A stretch of 64,000 bases of DNA from Ruminococcus sp. (lineage in GTDB: Bacteria > Bacillota > Clostridia > Oscillospirales > Ruminococcaceae). The translations under genes were made by a program, and so were the position numbers. Of the stretch, positions 52,966 through 59,996 are shown in pieces; within the stretch, counting starts at the first letter, position 1; the number at the start of each line of letters is the position of its first letter. The DNA lies in the NCBI RefSeq assembly GCF_024691275.1, contig NZ_JAILNU010000058.1, positions 62,001 through 126,000 of the forward strand. The letters run 5' to 3'. The notes beneath the pieces are model-generated. The model did no database searches, was not told the origin of the DNA, and saw nothing but the letters and a program-made list of their open reading frames with translations.

Positions 52966-54246
52966 ATGAAAAATGTATCAAAAAAGCTTTTATGTTTACT
53001 TTCAAGTGCGATCCTTCTCTGCGGTGCTTCAACTATGACAGCAAGTGCGACACCATTCCCGGGGGACAAGATACCGGGATTTGCAAATATAAAAGTTGCA
53101 CCTTCATTCCAGCTCAATAAAACCAATGTCGAAATAACATCATCTGAGTCCGTAACTCTCAAAGTTGGAACGTATGTGCAGGCAGGTAAGAAAAATGAAA
53201 TCAAGTTATTCAAGCAGATCACTGACGAACAAAAGAAAAAGTATGCGTTCCAGTGGTATAGAGATAACACTATTATAAAAGGTGAAACAGAGCCTACTAT
53301 TGAAGTAACCAAAGCAGGAAAATACTTCTGCCGTTTATATGATTTGGAATTGCTGAAAAAGGCAGGGGAGTTTGAAAGATTCCCTAAGGAGCCATCTAAA
53401 TTGCGTGATTCTCTTTATTATGATACCGATGTGGCAATTGTAAAGGTGATTTCTGATCTTACCATAAGCAGACAGCCTGCAGGCGGTTTTATCTCTGATC
53501 CTCGTACAGGATATATGCTTAGTATCGCTGTAAATGGCGGTAGTGCACCTTATAAATACACATGGTATAGGAACGGTACGGAAGTCGGTACAGGAGAGAC
53601 ATATAACGCTAAGGAGCAGGGAAATTATTACTGCGTGGTAAAGGATAAAAAGGGCAGAACAGTCACCAGCAAAACGGTATATGTCAGTGATTTCAGCCTT
53701 GTAAAGGATCTGCCGACACTTGCTAATACCAGAGGAAATATGGAAGATTCTTTCACAGTTGAAGTAAGCGGCGGTACCGGAAAATACAGATATGTATGGG
53801 AGTACGCTGATATCGGTCAGAATAACTGGAAACAGTACCACAGTAAAATTTCAAATAAAACTTCACATACAGAGACTTTAATACTGGAGAAATATGCCGG
53901 CAAGAAAATACGCTGTACCATATATACTTTAGATGAAAACAACAATTATCTCGGCGCTGTGACCACAAGCGAACTTAACATCACCGAACCGCTGAAGAGC
54001 GATGATATTGATTATTATTACGGTGATAACGGAAAGTTATATGTTCGTGAAAAGATAACCGGAGGCTTCGGTAAGTATAGATTCAGAGGCGATGTACAGA
54101 TCACCAATTGGTACGAAACAGGCACTCTTGAATGGTGGTTCGATGAGGAAACAAGTATCCTGACCTATGATAACCATGGCGGCTCATACAGTGTTCACGT
54201 CTGGGACGAGATCGGTAATCATATCCGCATTTGTCCTATAAACTGA
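52966..54246 (+). CDS. secreted Ig-like repeat protein
   Basis: A 426-aa exported protein, intact paralogue of the frameshifted gene upstream. Signal peptide residues 1-27 (KKLLCLLSSAILLCGAST, TASAT). Then an Ig-like domain (YAFQWYRDNTIIKGETEP), a second with SAPYKYTWYRNGTEVG and GNYYCVVKDKKGRT, a third with VSGGTGKYRYVWEYADIG, and a diverged C-terminal part (WYETGTLEWWFDEE). The Y/W-rich strand pattern resembles bacterial surface Ig/PKD repeats that bind or space adhesins. No anchor is seen, so it is probably released or bound non-covalently. AGGAGG-like site (ACGGAGGT) before the ATG. Confidence 0.82.
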   Translation: MKNVSKKLLCLLSSAILLCGASTMTASATPFPGDKIPGFANIKVAPSFQLNKTNVEITSSESVTLKVGTYVQAGKKNEIKLFKQITDEQKKKYAFQWYRDNTIIKGETEPTIEVTKAGKYFCRLYDLELLKKAGEFERFPKEPSKLRDSLYYDTDVAIVKVISDLTISRQPAGGFISDPRTGYMLSIAVNGGSAPYKYTWYRNGTEVGTGETYNAKEQGNYYCVVKDKKGRTVTSKTVYVSDFSLVKDLPTLANTRGNMEDSFTVEVSGGTGKYRYVWEYADIGQNNWKQYHSKISNKTSHTETLILEKYAGKKIRCTIYTLDENNNYLGAVTTSELNITEPLKSDDIDYYYGDNGKLYVREKITGGFGKYRFRGDVQITNWYETGTLEWWFDEETSILTYDNHGGSYSVHVWDEIGNHIRICPIN

Positions 54247-54259
54247 TAAAAGCATACAG

Positions 54260-54295
54260 AAAAAGATCCCCCACGGTAAGTGAGGGATCTTTTTT
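54260..54295. terminator. bidirectional terminator
   Basis: AAAAAGATCCC..CCAC / GTGAGGGATCTTTTTT with a GGTAA loop and one mismatch, lying between the convergent Ig-like gene and the NUDIX gene and touching the NUDIX stop codon. Confidence 0.88.
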
Positions 54296-54707
54296 AGTGG
54301 TTTTCTTTAATAGCGGTCTTTGCTTTGGCAACGATCGTCCTGTCGTTTTCGTATGACAGAATATTTGCGGCGTAAGAAATGTCTACCCAGCGTATTTCCG
54401 CGATCTCGCCTTCCTGAGGAATAAAATCGACGTTTTTTGCCTTTGCGAGAAAGTAAACGACGACCTTGACAGTGTCCTTTTTTGGCGAGTATGTCACTGT
54501 TTCTCTGAAAGTGGGGTCAATAATCACGTCAATGGAGGTCTCCTCCATGATCTCACGACGAGCAGTTTCGATCTCAGTCTCGCCCTTTTCAACGTGACCT
54601 TTTGGGAATGACCAGTGACCGCTGTTGATATGCTTTATCAGCAGAATTTCCGTATTGCCGTGGTATTTCCTGTAGACAATCGCGCCGCATGATTTCTCAT
54701 GAAGCAT
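54294..54707 (-). CDS. NUDIX hydrolase, Ap4A-type
   Basis: A 137-aa pyrophosphohydrolase. The NUDIX box GHVEKGETEIETARREIMEET fits Gx5Ex7REUxEE, with the closing Gly replaced by Ser. N-terminal SCGAIVYRKYHGN and GHWSFPKGH match the bis(5'-nucleosyl)-tetraphosphatase group that degrades Ap4A. AGGAT lies just before the ATG. Its leader (54708-54804) can fold: GCAG...CTGC between T-rich tracts, and CCCGATTTTTCGG close to the RBS. Confidence 0.88.
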   Translation of the reverse strand: MLHEKSCGAIVYRKYHGNTEILLIKHINSGHWSFPKGHVEKGETEIETARREIMEETSIDVIIDPTFRETVTYSPKKDTVKVVVYFLAKAKNVDFIPQEGEIAEIRWVDISYAANILSYENDRTIVAKAKTAIKENH

Positions 54708-54804
54708 ATTTTATCCTTTCTTGTCCGAAAAATCGGGCAGAATAAAAGCAGATCGTCTGTATATCCGTTAATGCAGGCGCTGCTTTTTTATGTTGTTCAC
54801 AATT

Positions 54805-54833
54805 ATTATAGCATATTTTGTCTATTTTGTCTA
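54805..54833 (-). promoter_or_regulatory. promoter of the NUDIX gene
   Basis: On the minus strand TAGACA (54828-54833), 17 bases, TATAAT (54805-54810). The leader to the ATG is about 95 bases. The remaining plus-strand gap up to sipL (54834-54956) shows no recognisable gene. Confidence 0.7.
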
Positions 54834-54973
54834 TACCCGTCTTTGTAAATTTGCAGGAAATTTTGGCATGATAATGTCGTATTTTAGCGCCGCAGACACG
54901 CCGTCCCATATGGAATAAACTGCGGACAGTCTGAATATAATTTCGTAAAGCAATCTTCAAGGAGGTCACCGTT

Positions 54974-56515
54974 ATGGACTTAAAACTTAACAGAGCGACT
55001 GTTCCTGCTAACGAGGTCATCTTCGATGGTGTACAGGAACAGTCCATAGAACTTGATTACATTCTTCCTGATTACTGTCCCGATATCTTTCGCCTTATCC
55101 GCTGTGAGACCGTTCCCGTTGTCACGGACTGGAGCGTCAGCGGCGACAGGCTCACCTATGAGCTGAGATGCGATGTACGTATACTCTACTGCGGCGAGGA
55201 GGGTACGGCTGTCCAGTCGGTTGAGCAGCGCAGGAATTTCACCAAAACCGTAGAGCTGAAGAAAAATGTGGAGTCTCCTGTGGTAAGGCTCATACCCAAG
55301 GCAGACCATGTGAACTGCCGTGCTGTGAACAAGAGGCGGCTTGATCTGCGCGGAGCTGTATCCGTTAAGGTGTCCGTAACGGGACAGCAGGATCAGGAAG
55401 TGATATCAGATGCATTCGGCATGAATATACAGTTGAAGAAAGCTCCTGTAAAATTCGCGGCACAGCGGCTGTCTGCGGACAAGAACGTGCATATCGAGGA
55501 AGACATCGAGCTGAATGCTTCACAGCCCGATATCACGGGTATCCTCAATTGCAGGTGCAGGGCTTCTTCCTGCGAGATGAAGCTTATCTCAGGAAAGCTT
55601 CTTGCAAAAGGCGAGGCAGATGTGGAGCTGCTGTATGCAGGCGAAGGTGCGGTTGAGCCTGTGAGGTTTTCCCTGAGCTACAGCCAGATAATCGACGTGG
55701 ACGGTCTCGACGAGAGCTTTGAGTGCAATGTGCTTCCCGAGGTTGTGAGCTGCGATGTTACGGCAGTGGCTGATAAAGACGGCAGCAGCCGCATTATACG
55801 CTGCGAGACTGAGCTGAGACTGTGCTGCCGAGCCGTTAAGACAGCCTCGGCTATGATAGCGGAGGACGCTTTTTCAACAGTGTACCCGTGCAATGTTGAA
55901 ATGTCCGACATCAAGGCTGAACAGATACCTGCAATATACGACGAAAGCTTCAGATACAGCGCAAAACTTGCCGAAGGTGAAAGCGTTCCCCAGACTATAT
56001 ACGCTATGTGGAGCGAGCCGAAAAATATCAATGCGCGTATAGGCGATGACGGAAGATCGGTGATCCTGAGCGGTATGCTATCCTATTCTATGGCAGCTAA
56101 GGACAATTCAGGCATGATAATGATGCCTGACCGCGACGAGGCGTTTGAGGAAACTATAGCTCTCCCCGATGACATAAGCGGCTCAGCTGTTTCAGCTGAC
56201 GTGAGCGTCCGCGAAACTGCATATGATATCTCCGCAGAAGGCGTACTTACGGCAAGATCAGACATCGCAGCGAAGCTTTCCGTGTACAGTTCGGATTCAA
56301 TAAAAGCTGTAACGAACATTACTGTTGATGAAACTGTTAAAAAAGCGCGCGACGGTGATTACGCCATAAAGCTTTACTTCGGAATTGAGAACGAAAATAT
56401 CTGGGATATCGCCAAGCGCTACAGCACCAGCGTGTCTGCTATCATGGAGGAAAACGAGCTCAGCGGAGAACGTCTTGAAAGCGGCGGTATGCTGCTGATA
56501 CCCATAGTATCGTGA
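54974..56515 (+). CDS. sipL: spore coat morphogenesis protein SipL-like (DUF3794 + LysM)
   Basis: A 513-aa protein with repeated SPOCS/DUF3794 segments (VIFDGVQEQSIELDYILPDYCPD, shown in the first 40 residues as QEQSIELDYILPDYCPD; similar repeats around 170-290 and 305-440) and a C-terminal LysM domain (about 460-513, ENIWDIAKRYSTSVSAIMEE). In Clostridioides difficile SipL binds SpoIVA through LysM and is required for coat localisation. The next gene here is spoIVA, which makes the match convincing. AAGGAGGTCACC precedes the ATG. No SigE promoter could be defined by eye. Confidence 0.9.
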   Translation: MDLKLNRATVPANEVIFDGVQEQSIELDYILPDYCPDIFRLIRCETVPVVTDWSVSGDRLTYELRCDVRILYCGEEGTAVQSVEQRRNFTKTVELKKNVESPVVRLIPKADHVNCRAVNKRRLDLRGAVSVKVSVTGQQDQEVISDAFGMNIQLKKAPVKFAAQRLSADKNVHIEEDIELNASQPDITGILNCRCRASSCEMKLISGKLLAKGEADVELLYAGEGAVEPVRFSLSYSQIIDVDGLDESFECNVLPEVVSCDVTAVADKDGSSRIIRCETELRLCCRAVKTASAMIAEDAFSTVYPCNVEMSDIKAEQIPAIYDESFRYSAKLAEGESVPQTIYAMWSEPKNINARIGDDGRSVILSGMLSYSMAAKDNSGMIMMPDRDEAFEETIALPDDISGSAVSADVSVRETAYDISAEGVLTARSDIAAKLSVYSSDSIKAVTNITVDETVKKARDGDYAIKLYFGIENENIWDIAKRYSTSVSAIMEENELSGERLESGGMLLIPIVS

Positions 56516-56522
56516 AGTAATG

Positions 56523-56606
56523 CTGTAGGGGCGGTGTCTGCATCGTCCCGCAAAACGTTGATAATCATGGACTGATGCCTGCATCAGCCCCTATAAATAC
56601 AGATTA
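56523..56606. repeat. dispersed intergenic repeat (copy D)
   Basis: TGTAGGGGCGGTGTC...CATCGTCCC and, in inverted orientation, GCATCAGCCCCTA: TAGGGGC at the left end is inverted as GCCCCTA at the right end. It fills the gap between sipL and spoIVA and holds no gene. Confidence 0.65.
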
Positions 56607-56617
56607 AGGAGCAAAAC

Positions 56618-58093
56618 ATGGCAAAAGATATATACAGCGATATCGCTCAGCGCACGGGCGGCGATATCTACATAGGAGTGGTCGGCCCTGTGCGCACGGG
56701 AAAGTCCACATTCATAAAAAGATTCATGGAGTCGCTTGTCATACCCAATATTACCAGCGAGTTCAAGCGCGAACGGGCTCTCGACGAGCTGCCGCAGTCC
56801 GCAGCAGGCAAGACTATCATGACTACCGAGCCTAAGTTTATCCCCGAAGAAGCTGTGCAGATAGACCTCGGCGACGGTGCGGCGTTCAACGTAAGGCTGA
56901 TAGACTGCGTGGGATATATCGTTCCCAGCTCTATGGGCTATATCGAGAACGAGCAGCCGCGTATGGTCATGACTTCGTGGTTCGATGAGGAGATACCGTT
57001 TAATATGGCGGCGGAAATAGGTACGCAGAAGGTCATAACCGATCACTCCACGATAGGACTGGTCGTAACCACAGACGGCTCTGTTACGGATATTCCCCGT
57101 GAGGAGTACGAGGAGTGTGAGGAGCGCGTTATCCGTGAGCTGAAAGAGCTTGGCAAGCCGTTCGTGGTCATACTGAATACTGTTGACCCTAATTCCTCAG
57201 AGGTAAGAGCTCTTGCGGAGAAGCTGACCGACCGCTATGATGCAAAGGTCATACCTGTGAACTGTCTTGACCTCTCAGAGAAAGATATCCGCGGCATCAT
57301 GCGTGAGATCCTCTTTTCGTTCCCGATAAAGGAGATAAATATCCGCACAGCCCGCTGGATAAATACTCTCGGAAAGGGACACTGGCTGAAAACGGAGATA
57401 CTGGACTGCATACGCAATGCTGCAAAGGATATCCGCCTTGTACGTGAGGTGGAGCAGGCTGCGGCAGCAATGGGGGAGTGTCCTAATGTTATCAAGGCAG
57501 AGGTGAGCAGTATCGACCTCGGAAAAGGCGCGGTCACTATCACGGTGGAGCTTGACAACAGCCTTTTCTATAAGATACTCGGCGAGACTACAGGTATCGA
57601 GATAGAGAGCGAAAGCGACCTTATGCCGCTTTTATCGGAGCTCAACGATATTCGCCGAAAGTACAAGCGCATCGAGCCGGCTCTTGCGGAGGTCGAGGCG
57701 ACAGGTTACGGTATCGTTATGCCTGAGCTGGAGGAGATGTCTCTCGAAGAGCCGAAAATTATCCGTCAGGGCGGCAAATACGGCGTGAAGCTCACTGCTT
57801 CCGCACCGTCGATACATCTGATGAAAGCCAATATCAACACCACTGTCAGTCCTATTGTGGGGACTGAGCGGCAATCCGAGGAGCTTGTGATGTACCTGCT
57901 TGACGGCTTTGACGACGACCCGAAGAAGATATGGGAGAGCAATATTTTCGGCAAGTCGCTGCACGAGCTGGTCAACGAGGGACTGCACAGCAAGCTGTTC
58001 AAGATGCCTGTTGACGCGCGAATGAAGCTTCAGGAGACATTGGAGCGCGTGATAAACGAAGGCTGTTCGGGACTTATCTGCTTCATACTATGA
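56618..58093 (+). CDS. spoIVA: stage IV sporulation protein A, coat ATPase
   Basis: ATPase that polymerises on the forespore surface and forms the basement layer of the spore coat. The 491-aa protein is full length: Walker A GPVRTGKSTF near residue 25, the GTPase-like core (FNVRLIDCVGYIVPSSMGYI, LVVTTDGSVTDIPREEYEEC), a middle domain, and the conserved C-terminal end GCSGLICFIL involved in self-assembly. Key motifs all look intact, so the gene should be functional. It pairs with the adjacent sipL. Confidence 0.97.
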   Translation: MAKDIYSDIAQRTGGDIYIGVVGPVRTGKSTFIKRFMESLVIPNITSEFKRERALDELPQSAAGKTIMTTEPKFIPEEAVQIDLGDGAAFNVRLIDCVGYIVPSSMGYIENEQPRMVMTSWFDEEIPFNMAAEIGTQKVITDHSTIGLVVTTDGSVTDIPREEYEECEERVIRELKELGKPFVVILNTVDPNSSEVRALAEKLTDRYDAKVIPVNCLDLSEKDIRGIMREILFSFPIKEINIRTARWINTLGKGHWLKTEILDCIRNAAKDIRLVREVEQAAAAMGECPNVIKAEVSSIDLGKGAVTITVELDNSLFYKILGETTGIEIESESDLMPLLSELNDIRRKYKRIEPALAEVEATGYGIVMPELEEMSLEEPKIIRQGGKYGVKLTASAPSIHLMKANINTTVSPIVGTERQSEELVMYLLDGFDDDPKKIWESNIFGKSLHELVNEGLHSKLFKMPVDARMKLQETLERVINEGCSGLICFIL

Positions 58094-58099
58094 AAAAAG

Positions 58100-58114
58100 G
58101 CAGCGTGACGCTGC
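58100..58114. terminator. short hairpin after spoIVA
   Basis: GCAGCGT / ACGCTGC right after the spoIVA stop. The A-run lies upstream, so the U-run would be on minus-strand transcripts; termination on plus is uncertain. 58115-58187 contains nothing recognisable. Confidence 0.45.
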
Positions 58115-58187
58115 ACCCTTGCCCCGTTGCCGTTCGTAAACTCACTTACTATCATCAAAAACGATAATTGTACATCGCTTACAGCAC

Positions 58188-58219
58188 AAAAAAGGAGTAC
58201 CGTGAGGAACTCCTTTTTT
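58188..58219. terminator. bidirectional terminator, left copy flanking the small-protein module
   Basis: AAAAAAGGAGT / ACTCCTTTTTT stem. An almost identical sequence recurs at 59421-59451, on the far side of the module. Confidence 0.88.
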
Positions 58220-58220
58220 C

Positions 58221-58322
58221 AGCCGTTAGCCGTTAGCCTTTAGCCATGTAGGGGCGGCGTTCCGCCGCCCGCTTGTAAATATAAACTTTGTAGGGGCGAA
58301 TTTTATTCGCCCATTTATTCTT
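58221..58322. repeat. dispersed intergenic repeats (copy E)
   Basis: AGCCGTTAGCCGTTAGCC direct repeats followed by two palindromes: TGTAGGGGCGGCG..CGCCGCCC and TGTAGGGGCGAATTTTATTCGCC. Same family as the copies in other gaps. Confidence 0.78.
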
Positions 58323-58327
58323 TACAT

Positions 58328-58489
58328 TTAAACTTCCCAAACATCGTAATCAATCAAATTATTATATTGTCGTTTTAAAATTGCAATTGCCTCACTTTCA
58401 GAATGAAGATTTGTAAATAAACCTGTTCGAGTTGTTGTTCCGCCACCTGGTATGCTTAAAATTACTTGATAACGATAATTATGGTTCAT
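58328..58489 (-). CDS. 53-aa unknown protein, third gene of the small-protein operon
   Basis: Small ORF (MNHNYRYQVILSIPGGG..., ending YDVWEV) with an excellent AAAGGAGG site 7 bases before its ATG. Beta strand then helix pattern; the middle ESEAIAILKRQYNN looks like an amphipathic helix. No family recognised. Its base composition is AT-rich, like its two operon partners and unlike the flanking genes. Confidence 0.65.
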   Translation of the reverse strand: MNHNYRYQVILSIPGGGTTTRTGLFTNLHSESEAIAILKRQYNNLIDYDVWEV

Positions 58490-58506
58490 AAAAATCCTCC
58501 TTTATA

Positions 58507-58677
58507 TTATTGTTTCTCCCATCTTGGTGAATGGGGCATATCTGGTTTTCCTGACGGGTGACAATTGCATTTGCCAGGGACAAAAGGTGTTTGATTTGGC
58601 ATATGTCCACATTCGGTATATGCTATTTTTCCTTGTTTACCACACCACTGGCATATTGATTTACATAATTGTTCCAT
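58507..58677 (-). CDS. 56-aa Cys-rich unknown protein, second gene of the small-protein operon
   Basis: Starts at the ATG at 58677 behind AAAGGA, one base after the stop of the gene before it. Cys positions (LCKSICQWCG, TECGH, GKCNCH) suggest a small zinc-binding fold. A longer reading (13 codons upstream) would overlap the preceding gene and is less likely. No family recognised. Confidence 0.68.
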   Translation of the reverse strand: MEQLCKSICQWCGKQGKIAYTECGHMPNQTPFVPGKCNCHPSGKPDMPHSPRWEKQ

Positions 58678-58678
58678 T

Positions 58679-59053
58679 TTAAAGTTCCTTTCTTCTTTCA
58701 ATTTCTTCTTGTTCACGTGCTATTCTCTCGTCATATGAGTTGCGTTCTGAATATAATTGTTTCATTTTGTTTGCATATTCTGGAGAATCTTCCTTATAAC
58801 TTGTTTCTTTTTTGAAATCATTCATTTGATCCTTGATTTGCCACTCTCCTGCTAAGCCTTGAATTTTAGAGTAATTTTCTTTAAAGCCATAATAATCGGC
58901 TTCACTTATGGATCCATTTTTGTATCTTTTAGTTGTTTCCTTCATAGCGTTGTCCATAAACTTTCCTGCTACGGCTTTGGCTTTGTCTGGATTTTCAAGT
59001 GCTTTCTTTCCAAGAAATCCTGCACCTGCTAATAATAATAGCTCGGTTAACAT
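58679..59053 (-). CDS. 124-aa membrane-anchored helical protein, first gene of the small-protein operon
   Basis: Begins MLTELLLLAGAGFLGKKALE, a short hydrophobic N-terminal segment that could insert in the membrane, followed by a strongly charged helical region with probable coiled coil at the end (SERNSYDERIAREQEEIERR). AGGAGGT lies 7 bases before the ATG. Not recognised. The promoter upstream is overlapped by a palindromic operator, and the divergent gene encodes an XRE regulator. Confidence 0.75.
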   Translation of the reverse strand: MLTELLLLAGAGFLGKKALENPDKAKAVAGKFMDNAMKETTKRYKNGSISEADYYGFKENYSKIQGLAGEWQIKDQMNDFKKETSYKEDSPEYANKMKQLYSERNSYDERIAREQEEIERRKEL

Positions 59054-59090
59054 AAAGAACACCTCCTGCGTGTTGTACGTTTTCCATACT

Positions 59091-59110
59091 TTGCACCTAT
59101 TTAGGTGCAA
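59091..59110. promoter_or_regulatory. palindromic operator 1 of the XRE module
   Basis: TTGCACCTA-TT-TAGGTGCAA, perfect 9-base arms, immediately downstream of the minus-strand -10 box, so a bound repressor would block the small-protein operon. Confidence 0.85.
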
Positions 59111-59114
59111 TTAT

Positions 59115-59143
59115 ATTATAACATATGGATATAATAAAATCAA
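59115..59143 (-). promoter_or_regulatory. promoter of the small-protein operon
   Basis: On the minus strand TTGATT (59138-59143), 17 bases, TATAAT (59115-59120). A plus-strand TATAAT at 59130-59135 overlaps it and probably serves the XRE gene. Confidence 0.75.
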
Positions 59144-59146
59144 CAC

Positions 59147-59170
59147 TTTTGCGCTTATTTGAGTGCAAAA
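59147..59170. promoter_or_regulatory. palindromic operator 2 of the XRE module
   Basis: TTTTGCGCT-TATTTG-AGTGCAAAA, same design as operator 1 with one mismatch between arms; centres are 58 bases apart. It lies just downstream of the plus-strand -10 box, so it could control the XRE gene itself. Confidence 0.8.
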
Positions 59171-59194
59171 TATAAACAGGAGGATTTGTGCACT

Positions 59195-59422
59195 ATGAAT
59201 AAAGAGGTGGAAAAGGCGGTCGGCAGCAACATCAGGCGGCTCCGAGAAAAAGCCGATATCACGCAGGAGCAGCTCTCGGCGCGTTTGCAGGTGAACGGCT
59301 GCGACATTACGCGGAGCGCTCTTGCCAAGATAGAGGTGGGACAGCGCCACCTTTACCCCGACGAGATCATTCTGCTGAAAAAGCTTCTGAACGTGAGCTA
59401 CGATGATATATTTGAAATATAA
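59195..59422 (+). CDS. XRE-family helix-turn-helix regulator
   Basis: A 75-aa Cro/CI-type DNA-binding protein: IRRLREKADITQEQLSARLQ, with RSALAKIEVGQRHLYPDEI as recognition and turn segments. The whole protein is one HTH domain with no sensor part. I use the ATG at 59195 after AGGAGG; an ATG 12 codons upstream lies inside operator 2. The likely targets are the two palindromes in the divergent promoter region, making it an autoregulated repressor (inference). Confidence 0.9.
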   Translation: MNKEVEKAVGSNIRRLREKADITQEQLSARLQVNGCDITRSALAKIEVGQRHLYPDEIILLKKLLNVSYDDIFEI

Positions 59423-59451
59423 AAAAGGAGTACTGTGCGGTACTCCTTTTT
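59421..59451. terminator. bidirectional terminator, right copy flanking the small-protein module
   Basis: AAAAAAGGAGTAC / GTACTCCTTTTT with a TGTGCG loop. Matches the terminator at 58188-58219 at all but a few positions. Confidence 0.9.
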
Positions 59452-59477
59452 CGCAATATTTGATTCAGCGCAAAATA

Positions 59478-59657
59478 TCAGATTCCGTTATGAATTTCCG
59501 ACATTGCATTTGCAGCAGGAATTTCTGATATTATGTTGGTTTGTGGCGAATTGTCCATATCGGCTTCGGTTGTTGAATTGTGTTTGCCCGCAGCGAGCAG
59601 TGACGCTGTAATGAATCCAACGGAAGCACAAAGTAAACATTGTATTATTTCTCTCAT
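59478..59657 (-). CDS. 59-aa small membrane or exported protein
   Basis: Small ORF beginning MREIIQCLLCASVGFITASL: an N-terminal hydrophobic segment (about residues 4-22) followed by a polar tail rich in Asn, Thr and Ser. It has AAAGGA 9 bases before the ATG, its own perfect consensus promoter at 59724-59752 and a terminator after it (59421-59451), so it is very likely a real gene. No family recognised; a small membrane peptide, signalling peptide precursor or toxin are all possible. Confidence 0.65.
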   Translation of the reverse strand: MREIIQCLLCASVGFITASLLAAGKHNSTTEADMDNSPQTNIISEIPAANAMSEIHNGI

Positions 59658-59723
59658 GTGTTTGATTCCTTTCTGTAATTTTATTGTTTTCTATGTTTTA
59701 ATATCTCTATATTTTATGCTTAC

Positions 59724-59752
59724 ATTATACTATTTCAGAAGTGGAATGTCAA
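59724..59752 (-). promoter_or_regulatory. consensus promoter of the 59-aa gene
   Basis: On the minus strand TTGACA (59747-59752), 17 bases, TATAAT (59724-59729): perfect match. Leader about 60 bases. The rest of the 59753-59859 stretch is AT-rich and holds nothing recognisable. Confidence 0.88.
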
Positions 59753-59859
59753 TATTTTATGATAAATTTTGACGATTTTTACAGTGGAGTGATACTGCTG
59801 ATTGGTAAAGTTTCATAAAAATAATCGAAGAAACAAAATTTTAAGTTTTTGTTCATAAA

Positions 59860-59898
59860 AACAAGAAAGACGTGCCGCCTAAGCACGTCTTTCTTGTT
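59860..59898 (-). terminator. terminator of the xylanase gene
   Basis: A perfect 16-bp stem (AACAAGAAAGACGTGC / GCACGTCTTTCTTGTT) with a 7-base loop; on the minus strand it is followed by TTTTATG. Confidence 0.85.
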
Positions 59899-59938
59899 CT
59901 GATTTGTCCCTTACAATTTATTTTTGGAATTATATCAA

Positions 59939-59973
59939 TCTGTGCGGCGCGTTGTGCAGATGCACCGCACAGA
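59939..59973 (-). other. secondary hairpin in the xylanase 3' region
   Basis: TCTGTGCGG / CCGCACAGA stem between the xylanase stop codon and the terminator; could protect the mRNA 3' end. Confidence 0.5.
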
Positions 59974-59996
59974 CCAACATCGAAAAGGAATTATAA

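Noticed and set aside
54834-54973. SigE promoter for sipL
   Set aside because: AT-rich words exist, but no pair fits the SigE -35/-10 consensus and spacing well enough to report.
59533-59772. 79-aa plus-strand frame near the XRE module
   Set aside because: Antisense to the 59-aa gene that has a perfect promoter and RBS; this frame has neither.
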